Assembly: GCA_034336665.1 (NCBI GenBank)
Contig: CM067589.1
Coordinates: 392,765 to 456,764, forward strand
Source of the DNA: Luscinia megarhynchos
Taxonomy: Eukaryota; Chordata; Aves; Passeriformes; Turdidae
Length of the DNA: 64,000 nucleotides
Direction: 5' to 3'
The notes under the pieces were generated by a model. That model was not told where the DNA came from and searched no databases. It saw nothing but the letters and a program-made list of their open reading frames with translations. A program made the position numbers and the translations under genes. Shown here one piece after another: positions 22,082 through 31,834 of the stretch (positions are counted from its first letter, which is position 1; every line of letters starts with the position of its first letter).

Positions 22082-22482
22082 GTGCCACTGTGACCTCCCC
22101 AGTGCCACCATGACCTCCCCAGTGCCACTAACCTTCCCCAGTGCCACCATGACCTTCCCAGTGCCACCGTGACCCTCCCAGTGCCACCACGACCTCTCTG
22201 GTGCTACTGTGACCTCCCTGGTGCCACCATGACCTGCCCAGTGCCACCGTGACTCTCCCAGTGCCACCATGACCCTCCCAGTGCCGCCGTGACCCTCCCA
22301 GTGCCACCATCAGCTCCCCAGTGCCACCGTCACCTTCCCAGTGCCACCATCAGCTCCCCAGTGCCACCATCACGTCCCAAGTGCCACCACGACCCTCCCG
22401 GTGCCACCGTGACCTGCCCAGTGCCACCATCACCTCCCCAGTGTCACCACAACCCTCCCGGTGCCGCCGTGACTTCCCCGGT
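22082..22482 (-). repeat. Same 21-bp minisatellite, inverted polarity
   Basis: Units read CCCAGTGCCACCATGACCTC on the + strand, the reverse complement of the preceding array. The junction falls within a few bases near 22078, in a GGCACGGTGGCGGTGCC hairpin-like segment. Confidence 0.95.
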
Positions 22483-23089
22483 GAGGCGGCGGCAGGGATC
22501 AAACCCCCCTCTCACCCCAAAAATCCGCGTCCTCGCAGCCTCCTCCGGCTGGAGGAGGGAGAGGAGCTGCAGCTCCTCGGTGCCAGCCCCGCGCCGGACC
22601 CGGGAAATCCGGGAAAAAATCCGGGAAATCCGGGAATTCCGGGAATTCCGGGAAATCCGGGAATTCTGCGGCGCTCGGGGTCGGTTTCGGTGGGCTCGGA
22701 GCGCCCCGGGGCGGGCTCAGAGTCCGATCCCCGCGCCCCGAGCAGCTCCCGAAGCTGCTCCCGGGATTTCCCAGCGGGCCCCCGGCTGGGGCTGGGTGTT
22801 TGGGGTTTGCTGCGTGCCCAAATTCCTGCTCCGGGCTCCTGGAGCCGGTGCTGGGGCAAGGCGGGGAAGGATTTTCCTCCTCGGATCTGCTCGTCCCGGC
22901 GAGGAGCGAGCGCTGTGGGGCTGGCACGGGGGGTGGCGGCTCCCGGGGCTCCCGGGGGTCGGACCGAGAGGATTTCCCACCGGGGCGGCAATTCGGGACC
23001 GCGGGGACCCCGGGGCGACGCTCCCGCCGTGTCCCCTCTGCCACCAGCGTCCCCTCGGGCGCCTCCCGCTCCCTCCGGGGGAATTTTGG
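22483..23089. other. GC-rich spacer between minisatellite arms
   Basis: Single-copy GC-rich DNA with a small GGGAATTCC/GGGAAATCC repeat at about 22600-22665. The collagen-like Gly-x-Pro or Phe-Pro-Asp frames there are repeat artefacts. Confidence 0.5.
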
Positions 23090-23795
23090 CACAGTGGAGG
23101 TGCCGCTGTTTCCTCCCCAGTGCCACTGTGACCCTCCTGGTGCCACTGTGACCCTCCCAGTGCCACTGCCACCTCCCCGGTGCCACCATGACCCCTCTAG
23201 TGCCACCGTGACCCGCCTAGTGCCCCTGTGACCCCCCTAGTTCCACTGCCACCTCCTCGATGCCACCGTGACCCTCCCAGTGCCACGGTGACTCTCGTGG
23301 TGCCACTGTGACCCCCCTAGTGCCACCGTGATGCCCCCCTAGTGCCACCATGACCCCCCTAGTGCCTCTGTGACCCTCCTGCTGCCACTGTGACCCTCCC
23401 AGTGCCACTGCCACCTCCCCGGTGCCACCATGGCCCCCCTAGTGCCACTGTGACCCCCCTAGTGCCACTGTGACCCTCGTGGTGCCACCATGACCCTCGT
23501 GGTGCCACTGTGACCCTCGTGGTGCCACTGTGACCCTCCCGGTGCCACTGTTTCCTCCCCGGTGCCACCATGACCCCCTCTAATGCCACCATGACCCCCC
23601 TAGTGCCCCTGTGACCCTCCTAGTGCCACCATGACCCTCGTGGTGCCACTGCGACCCTCCCGGTGCCACTGTTTTCTCCACGGTGCCACCATGACCCCCC
23701 TAATGCCACCATGACCCCCCTAGTGCCCCTGTGACCCTCGTGGTGCCACTGTGACCCTCGTGGTGCCACCGCCACCTCCCCGGTGCCACCGTGCC
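23090..23795 (-). repeat. Third array of the family, inverted polarity
   Basis: Units GTGCCACTGTGACCCCCCTA and GTGCCACCATGACCCTCGTG, the same polarity as 22082-22482 and more diverged. About 34 units. Confidence 0.93.
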
Positions 23796-24540
23796 CCGGC
23801 AGAGCGAGGGAGGGACGGGGTTTCACCTCCCCCCACATTCCAGCTCCGTTTTTTGGGAAAAGAGGGTGACAACCCGGCCAAGGTCACGGAGCTGTGGGGG
23901 CCGGGAGCCGCCCCGGTGGATTTTGGGAGGAGGGAAGCGCTGGGATGTCCCCGTGGCGCTGTCCCGTGATGTCCCCGCTGGGCTCGTGCGACCTTGAGCG
24001 GAGGAATCGCTCCCGTGTCCCTCCCCGATAACGTTTTCTATCGGTTTGATATCAAACTGATCTGCTGGGCTGATAAATAATTGAGGGGAAAAAAGGAGAA
24101 AAAAAAATAAAAATCCTCGCCGTGATTTGTTTAACGGGATTTTGGGAGAGAGGACGCGGCGGGGGGAAGCGGGGGGTGAATTATGGATCAAGGTTAAAAA
24201 TGGAGCGGGAGGGGGGAAAATCTGATGGAAAATTCATCAGCGGTGGCAAAACCAGCCCCGTGGGCACGGGCCAGGCTGGCACCAGCCCGAGGACGAGGGA
24301 CAGCGGCTCCGATGGCTGAGACCCCCCCCAAAAATGGCTTTTTGGTGGCCTCGTGCCAGGCGCTGGCAGCGTGCAGCGACTTCCAGGCATCCCTGGGCTG
24401 CTGCAGCTTCCCTGGAAATCAAATCCCAGCGTGAGCTGGGTGGGTTAGGAGCGGAAGGACAAGTCCCTGTCACCTCTTTGTCTGTCCTCCTGTCCCCTCC
24501 CCTGCCTGCCCGGGCTGGGACGGGGCTGGGACGGGGCTGA
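23796..24540. other. Single-copy intronic DNA with AT-rich core
   Basis: 24020-24125 is an AT-rich island in GC-rich surroundings containing a 22-bp near-perfect palindrome at 24040-24061. The rest is unremarkable. Confidence 0.5.
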
Positions 24541-25640
24541 GCATCCCGGGTTCGGTGTCCCGGGGCTGGGCTGAGCTCGGGAAGGGCTGGAATAGGGCAG
24601 AGCATCCCGGAGATTTCGGGTTTGGTGTCCCGGGGCTGGGCTGAGCTCCGGGAGGAGATTTGGATGGGGCAGAACATCCCAGGGATCCCGGGTTTGGTAC
24701 CCGAGGGCACCGGGAAGGGCTGGAATGAGGCAGAGCATCCCGGAGATCCCGAATTTGGCGCCCCAGGGCACCGGGAAGGGCTGGGATGATGCAGAGCATC
24801 CCGGAGATCCCGAATTTGGTGCCCTCGTGCACCGGGAAAAGGGCTGGGATGGGGCAGAACATCCCGGGGATCCCGAATTTGGCGCCCTCGGGCACTGGAA
24901 AGGGGCTGGTATAAGGGAGAGCATCCCGGGTTTGGTGCCCCGGGGCTAGTCTCAGCTCCGGGAAGAGTTGGGATAAGGGACAGCTTCCCAGAGATGCCGA
25001 ATTTGGTGCCAAAGGGCACCGGGAAAAGGGCTGGGATGGGGCAGAACATCCCCGCGATCCCGGGTTTGGTACCCGAGGGCACCGGGAAGGGCTGGAATGA
25101 GGCAGAACATGCCGGAGATCCCGGGGCTGGAGCTCCAGGAAGGGCTGGAATAGGGCAGAGCATCCCGGGGATTCCGGGTTTGGTACCCGAGGGCACCGGG
25201 AAGGGCTGGGATGAGGCAGAACATGCCGGAGATCCCGAGGTTGGTGTCCGAGGGCGCCGGGAAGGGGCTGGGATAAGCGAGAGCATCTCGGGTTCGGTGT
25301 CCCGGGGCTGGGCTGAGCTCGGGAAGGGCTGGAATAGGGCAGAGCATCCCGGAGATTTCGGGTTTGGTGTCCCGGGGCTGGGCTGAGCTCCGGGAGGAGA
25401 TTTGGATGGGGCAGAACATCCCAGGGATCCCGGGTTTGGTACCCGAGGGCACCGGGAAGGGCTGGGATGGGGCTGAGCATCCCGAAGATCCCGGATTTGG
25501 TACCCGAGGGCACCGGGAAGGGCTGGGATGGGGCTGAAAATCCCGAAGATTTCGAGTTTGGTGCCCCCGGGCACCGGGAAGGGCTGGGATGGGGCAGAGC
25601 ATCCCGGAGATCCCGGATTTGGCGCCCCGGGCTGGGCTGG
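24541..25640 (+). repeat. About 60-80-bp minisatellite with 742-bp higher-order duplication
   Basis: Units combine GGGCTGGGATGGGGCAGA, CATCCCGGAGATCCCGG and TTTGGTACCCGAGGGCACCG. A stretch of about 175 bp beginning TTCGGTGTCCCGGGGCTGGG at 24551 recurs nearly unchanged at 25293. Confidence 0.92.
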
Positions 25641-26109
25641 CCCTGTGAGCAATGGCTGCGGGATGGGGGCTGAGCCCCCCCGGGGTCTCTGGGGGGCTGA
25701 GCCCCCCCGGGGTCTCTGACAGGACATGGGGGACCTGTCCCATCCCCCCTCCCCCAGCACAGTGCCCGAGCACACGACCCTCCTCCCACCCGGCCTGATT
25801 TCATTTTCTTTTCTCTCTGTGTCCGTGTCCCCGTGTCCCCCGTGCCCCCCGTGTCCCCTGTGTCCCCGTGCCCCCCGTGTCCCCCGTGTCCCCGTGCCCC
25901 CGTGCCCCCGTGCCCCCCGTGTCTCGTCCGTGCTGTTTTCAGTCACCCAGCGCTGTTTTGTTCCCGTTTCGCTCCGGTCATCGCGGGTTTGGTGGGATCG
26001 CAGCCCCTGCGCCCCTCCCCCTCCATCCCCGCTGTCCCCTCGTCTCCTGCCGCGTGTCCGGGAGCGGGGACAGCGCTGTCACCTCAGGGGGGTGAACGGG
26101 GCGGGCACC
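25641..26109. other. Spacer with (CCCCGTGT)n stretch at 25826-25922
   Basis: A short CCCCGTGTCCC/CCCCGTGCC repeat sits in the middle; the flanks are single copy. Confidence 0.7.
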
Positions 26110-26470
26110 GCCTTCCCTGGGCACCCACTGAGGGGATGATCCCACCCGTGTCACCCACTGAGGGGTGATCCCACTCCTGTCACCCACTGAGGGGTGATCC
26201 CATTCCTGTCACCCACTGAGGGCTGATCCCACCCGTGTCACCCACTGAGGGCTGATCCCACCCCTGTCACCCACTGAGGGCTGATCCCGCTCGTGTCACC
26301 CACTGAGGGATGATCCCACCCCTGTCACCCACTGAGGGCTGATCCCACCCGTGTCACCCACTGAGGGGTGATCCCACTCCTGTCACCCACTGAGAGGTGA
26401 TCCCATTCCTGTGTCACCCACTGAGGGATGATCCCACCCGTGTCACCCACTGAGGGATGATCCCACTCCC
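26110..26470 (+). repeat. 29-30-bp minisatellite
   Basis: About 12 units of CACCCACTGAGGGGTGATCC followed by CACTCCTGT. Confidence 0.95.
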
Positions 26471-26550
26471 AGCAAGGCTCTGCCATCGCTCCTTACTGAA
26501 ATCCCCAAATCCCAGCCCCAAATCCGAGCCCTCAACCTCTGCCCGGGGAC
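26471..26550. other. Short single-copy spacer
   Basis: No feature. Confidence 0.4.
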
Positions 26551-27383
26551 TGTCAGGGCACTGTCCCCAATCCCTGCCCCATGATCGGGGACTGTCCCCA
26601 GTCCCTGCCCCATGCCCGGGGACTGTCCCCAATCCCTGCCCCATGATCGGGGACTCTGCCCCCCGTGCGGGCACCGTGCCCTGACCCGCTCCGCTCTCCC
26701 GCTGCCCGCGCAGATCCCGACAGGACGAGAGCCCATCCCTGCCCCATGCCCGGGGACTGTCAGGGCGCTGTCCCCACTCTCTGCCCCCTGCAGGGGACTG
26801 TCCCCTCTCTGCCCCCCGTGCGGGGACCGTGCCCTGACCCCGCTCTGCTCTCCCGCTGCCCGCGCAGATCCCGACAGGACGAGAATTCATCCCTGCCCCA
26901 TGCCCGGGACTGTCCCCAATCCCTGTCCCATGATCGGGGACTCTGCCCCCCGTGCGGGCACCGTGCCCTGACCCGCTCCGCTCTCCCGCTGCCCGCGGAG
27001 ATCCCGACAGGACGAGAATTCATCCCTGCCCCATGCCCGGGGACTGTCAGGGGACTGTCCCCAATCCCTGCCCCATGCCCGGGGACTGTCCCCAATCCCT
27101 GCCCCATGCAAGGGACTGTCCCCAATCCCTGCCCCATGACCGGGGACTCTGCCCCCCGTGCGGGCACCGTGCCCTGACCCGCTCCGCTCTCCCGCTGCCC
27201 GCCGGAGATCCCGACAGGACGAGAATTCATCCCTGCCCCATGCCCGGGGACTGTCAGGAGACTGTCCCCACTCTCTGCCCCATGCCCAGGGACTGTCCCC
27301 AATCCCTGCCCCATGACCGGGGACTCTGCCCCCCGTGCGGGCACCGTGCCCTGACCCGCTCCGCTCTCCCGCTGCCCGCGCAG
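26551..27383 (+). repeat. Minisatellite carrying four extra copies of the SRCIN1 exon-2 acceptor
   Basis: Higher-order units of 133-207 bp end with the same module as the true exon border: GCCCTGACCCGCTC (branch-point-like CTGAC), CTCTCCCGCTGCCC, AG, then the first 16 exon bases ATCCCGACAGGACGAG. Copies of those exon bases begin at 26714, 26868, 27001 and 27208; the genuine exon begins at 27384. The first two copies keep CAG, the next two have GAG. The remainder of each unit is a smaller CCCCATGCCCGGGGACTGTC repeat. Confidence 0.95.
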
Positions 27384-27667
27384 ATCCCGACAGGACGAGC
27401 TCGCACATGATCTCCGCGGACGATGCCGAGTACCCGCGCGAGTACCGCACCCTGGGCAACGGCACCCGGCGCTTCTCCAACGTGGGGCTGGTGCACACCT
27501 CGGAGCGCCGGCACACCGTGATCGCCGCCCAGAGCCTGGAGGCGCTCACCGGCCTCCAGAAGACGGAGATGGAGCGCAAGAGGGACGCGTTCATGGATCA
27601 CCTCAAGAGCAAATACCCGCAGCACGCCCTGGCGCTGCGCGGGCAGCAGGAGCGCCTGCGGGACCAG
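27384..27667 (+). CDS. SRCIN1: SRCIN1 exon 2 (p140Cap N-terminal region)
   Basis: SRCIN1 encodes p140Cap/SNIP, an adaptor that activates Csk to restrain Src and links synaptic and actin-regulating proteins. This 284-nt exon has an acceptor CGCGCAG at 27383 and a donor CAG/GTGAGG at 27668. It starts in phase 1 and ends in phase 0. The translation reads DPDRTSSHMISADDAEYPRE, then the hallmarks RRFSNVGLVHTSERRHTV, AAQSLEALTGLQK, KRDAFMDHLKSKYPQHALAL and RGQQERLRDQ. The identity to vertebrate SRCIN1 is unmistakable; the paralogue KIAA1217 has a related but different segment (KREAFLEHLKQKYPHHA). The human poly-Gly loop after YRTLG is reduced here to NGT. The reading frame is intact throughout. Confidence 0.97.
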
Positions 27668-27802
27668 GTGAGGAGCGATGTCCCGGGATTGCAGCGCCGC
27701 TGGATGGGCGGGTGCGGCTGCCTGGGCTGGGGTGGTTCTGGCCTCGGGCTGCTGCGGGGTTCGGAGAGCTCCAGGAGCCCCCGAGGCAGAATTCAGCTTC
27801 TC

Positions 27803-28129
27803 TGCTAGCCAGCAGTGAGACTTCGGGGGTTGGTGTAGAGGTTCCGAAGGCAGCTTTATTTCTTCCAGCAAAAATCCGGATACACAGCACAGCCAGGGGT
27901 TTTTATTGTGTTTAGGGGGATTGGGATTCCAACCAGTGAAATTATAAATTGAGAACTACCCAATTACTTTAAGATTTTAGGTGAGAAAAGACAAATCATC
28001 TAGAACAATAGAAATCCTAAATGATAACAGGGGTTTCGGTATGGGGGGAATATTTCTCATGAAAAAGTTTTGTTGTCTCAGGGTATGAAATCCCAGGGGC
28101 CCTTTTCAGGGACAGTTGTACCATCCACA
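27803..28129 (-). mobile_element. Candidate solo LTR, minus strand
   Basis: On the minus strand the segment can be read from TGTGGATGG at 28129 to GGCTAGCA at 27803, TG...CA ends of about 327 bp. In order it holds AT-rich U3-like sequence, CACAATAAAAACCCCTGGC (TATA-like) near 27910 and GAAGAAATAAAGCTGCC (polyadenylation signal) near 27865. No clear target duplication or primer-binding site. It lies only 136 bp beyond the exon-2 donor, antisense to SRCIN1. Assigned by layout, not by a named family. Confidence 0.45.
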
Positions 28130-28214
28130 GGTGGGGATGGCTGGAGGAGGAGTAAGGGGGTGCTGGATGTGTGGGAATGAGGGGGGTGGGTGCGGCAGAG
28201 GTGGGGGAGCGCCC
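28130..28214. other. Short purine-rich spacer
   Basis: No feature beyond purine richness. Confidence 0.4.
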
Positions 28215-30790
28215 TGCAGGGGTGAGGGAAATTATCCAGGGGTGAGAAAAATTATCCAGGGCTGAGGAACATTATCCAGGGGTGAGAAAAATTATCCAGG
28301 GGTGAGAAAAATTATCCAGGGCTGAGGAAGAAAGTCCTCCAGAGGTGAGAAAGTGAATTCTTTGGGGGTGAGGAACAGAGTTGTCCAGAGATGAGGAAGA
28401 GGATTCTCCAGATGTGAAGAAGAAAATCTCACAGGTGTGAGGAAGGGAATCTTCCAGAGGTGAGGAAGAGAATTCTCTGGGGGTGAGGAAAAGAATTCTC
28501 TTGGGGGTGAGAAAGAAAATCTTCCAGATATGAGAAAGAGAATTCTCCGAGGGTGAGAAAGAGAATTCTCCAGAGGTGAGGAAGAGGATTCTCTGGAGGT
28601 GAGGAAGGGAATCTTCCACCGGTCAGGAAGGGAAATCTTGCAGGGGTGAGGAAGGGAATATTCTTGGTGTGAGGAGGAGAATCCCTCAGGTGTGAGGAGG
28701 AGAATTCTCCAGGTGTGAGGAGGAGAATTCTCCAGGTGTGAGGAGAATCTTCCAGGTGTGAGGAGGAGAATCCCTCAGGTGTGAGGAGGAGAATTCTCCA
28801 GGTGTGAGGAGGAGAATTCTCCAGGTATGAAGAGAATTCTCCAGGTGTGAGGAGGAGAATCCCTCAGGTGTGAGGAGGAGAATTCTCCAGGTGTGAGGAG
28901 GAGAATCCTCCAGGTGTGAGGAGAGAATCCTCAGGTGTGAGGAGAATCCCTCAGGTGTGAGGAGGAGAATCCCTCAGGTGTGAGGAGGAGAATCCTCCAG
29001 GTGTGAGGAGGAGAATCCTCCAGGTGTGAGGAGGAGAATCCTCCAGGTGTGAGGAGGAGAATCCTCCAGGTGTGAGGAGGAGAATCCCTCAGGTGTGAGG
29101 AGGAGAATCCTCCAGGTGTGAGGAGGAGAGTTCTCCAGGTGTGAGGAGAATTCTCCAGGTATGAAGAGAATTCTCCAGGTGTGAGGAGGAGAATCCCTCA
29201 GGTGTGAGGAGAGAATCCTCCAGGTGTGAGGAGGAGAATTCCTCAGGTGTGAGGAGGAGAATTCTCCAGGTGTGAGGGGAGAATCCCTCAGGTGTGAGGA
29301 GGAATCCCTCAGGTGTGAGGAGGAGAATCCCCCAGGTGTGAGGAGGAGAATTCTCCAGGTGTGAGGGGAGAATTCACTCCAGGTGTGAGAGGAGAATTCT
29401 CCAGGTGTGAGGGGGAGAATCCTCCAGGTGTGAGGAGGAGAATTCTCCAGGTGTGAGGAGAATCCTCCAGGTGTGAGGAGGAGAATCCCTCAGGTGTGAG
29501 GAGGAGAATTCTCCAGGTGTGAGGAGGAGAATCCCTCAGGTGTGAGGAGAGAATCCTCCAGGTGTGAGGAGGAGAATCCCTCAGGTGTGAGGAGGAGAAT
29601 CCTCCATGTGCGAGAGAATCCCTCCAGGTGTGAGGAGGAGAATCCCTCAGGTGTGAGGAGGAGAATCCTCCAGGTGTGAGGAGGAGAATCCCTCAGGTGT
29701 GAGGAGGAGAATCCTCCATGTGCGAGGAGAGAATCCTCCAGGTGTGAGGAGGAGAATCCCTCAGGTGTGAGGAGGAGAATTCTCCAGGTGTGAGGAGGAG
29801 AATCCCTCAGGTGTGAGGAGGAGAATCCTCCAGGTGTGAGGAGGAGAATCCCTCAGGTGTGAGGAGGAGAATCCCTCAGGTGTGAGGAGAATTCTCCAGG
29901 TATGAAGAGAATTCTCCAGGTGTGAGGGAGGAGAATCCCTCAGGTGTGAGGAGAGAATCCCCCAGGTGTGAGGGAGGAGAATCCTCCAGGTGTGAGAGGA
30001 GAATTCTCCCAGGTGTGAGGAGAGAATCCCTCGGGTGTGAGAGAATCCCTCAGGTGTGAGGAGGAGAATTCCTCAGGTGTGAGGAGAGAATCCCTCAGGT
30101 GTGAGGAGAGAATCCCTCAGGTGTGAGGAGGAGAATTCCTCAGGTGTGAGGAGGAGAATCCCTCAGGTGTGAGGAGAGAATTCCTCAGGTGTGAGGAGGA
30201 GAATTCCTCAGGTGTGAGGAGGAGAATCCTCCAGGTGTGAGGAGGAGAATCCCTCAGGTGTGAGGAGAGAATTCCTCAGGTGTGAGGAGGAGAATTCCTC
30301 AGGTGTGAGGAGGAGAATCCTCCAGGTGTGAGGAGGAGAGTTCTCCAGGTGTGAGGAGAATTCTCCAGGTATGTAGAGAATTCTCCAGGTGTGAGGAGGA
30401 GAATCCCTCAGGTGTGAGGAGAGAATCCTCCAGGTGTGAGGAGGAGAATTCCTCAGATGTGAGGAGGAGAATTCTCCAGGTGTGAGGAGGAGAATTCCTC
30501 AGGTGTGAGGAGGAGAATTCTCCAGGTGTGAGGGGGAGAATCCCTCAGGTGTGAGGAGGAAAATCCCTCAGGTGTGAGGAGGAGAATCCCTCAGGTGTGA
30601 GGAGGAGAATCCCTCAGGTGTGAGGAGAATTCTCCAGGTGTGAGGAGAATCCTCCAGGTGTGAGGAGGAGAATCCCTCAGGTGTGAGGAGGAGAATTCTC
30701 CAGGTGTGAGGAGAATTCTTCAGGTGTGAGGAGGAGAATTCTCCAGGTGTGAAGAGGAGAATCCTCCAGGTGTGAGGAGAATTCTCCAGG
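28215..30790 (+). repeat. 2.6-kb minisatellite of CAGGTGTGAGGAGGAGAAT units
   Basis: More than 100 units of 20-24 bp: CCTCCAGGTGTGAGGAGGAG AAT, alternating with CCCTCAGG and TTCTCCAGG variants. The left 400 bp is diverged (GGGTGAGAAAAATTATCC and GGTGAGGAAGAGAATTCTC). Purine-rich on the + strand. Each unit contains CAG/GTGTGAG, a partial match to a 5' splice site. Confidence 0.97.
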
Positions 30791-31834
30791 TGGGGTCAGA
30801 GCCGTGTCCACCTCCCCCTGGGGACCCCAAACCTGGAGCATCCCAAGGGCGTGGCTGAAATCTCAGATCACCCCAAAAATCCACAGAGGACAAAGGTGAC
30901 AATTCTCAGAGCTGTAGTGGAAGGAAATCCAGATTTACCAGGAAAACCAGCTGCCCTCCCCCCAGATTGCCCCCAAACCCCCAAATTTTGGCGAGGGGAC
31001 AATAATTGATGGTGGCTTTGCTGTCACAATCCATTTTTGGGAATGGAGCAGGAGCGTTGCTTCCTGGTAAAGAAATAGGATTTTTATTTCCTATTATTAC
31101 AGGGATTTAAAGAATTTCCTTTTTTCAAATAAGCAGCAGCTCTTAAAAAAAAAATAAGAAAAGAAAAGAAATCCAGCTCGGTTTGGCTCAGGTCTGATAA
31201 GCTGCTGAGGATTTTTATAGGTGAAGAAAAGATGATCTGGATTTGGGAATTATTTCCTTTATTCCCAAAAAAATGGGAACGCGGGGGGTGTCTGGGAATT
31301 TCTTGGCTCCTGCTTGGATTTTTGGGCTTGGTCGCAGCTCACTCCCCACCAAAACATCCCAAAATCCTACAAAATCTTAATTTTGTTTTTTCTTTTTCCA
31401 CCTTTTTTCCCCCCTTTCTTTTCTCCTTGGGCAATAAATAAAAAGAGGAATCCAGAAATCCTGGGTGCCAACCTTTAAATGACTTTGGGATCCATCTCTG
31501 CCTGGAATGTTTGAAACTCACTTTGATATTCCAGAGGAGCCTGGAAGGGATTTCAGAATCCCAGGCTTTGCTGTTTTATTGGGATTTATTTTAAAAAAAA
31601 GGAAATCTGAGGGAGTTTGGAATATCAGATGTGAAAAGGAGCTTTCCATAAAAGTCAGCATCTCTTCCAGTCTGGGAAAAATCCGTTGGATTTTTGAGCA
31701 TGGGAATGGGAAAGGGAGGGAAAGGTTCAATTTAATCACAGGCAGAGCAGGGAGGGAAATATCCGGGGGGAAATGGTGGGAAATCTGCAGGGATGATTTA
31801 AAATCCAGATGGGAGAAGGTGTTAAATGGGAATG
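30791..31834. other. Single-copy intronic sequence, partly AT-rich
   Basis: 31040-31230 and 31370-31450 are AT-rich. No homology-supported exon and no recognised repeat. Long open frames that start here run into the next array. Confidence 0.45.

Noticed and set aside
22499..23206. Collagen-like Gly-x-Pro segment
   Set aside because: Comes from a short GGGAATTCC/GGGAAATCC tandem. It lacks repeat length and flanking collagen domains.
28215..30790. CRISPR array
   Set aside because: Repeats are contiguous, with no unique spacers, and the genome is a vertebrate's. The same applies to all other arrays here.
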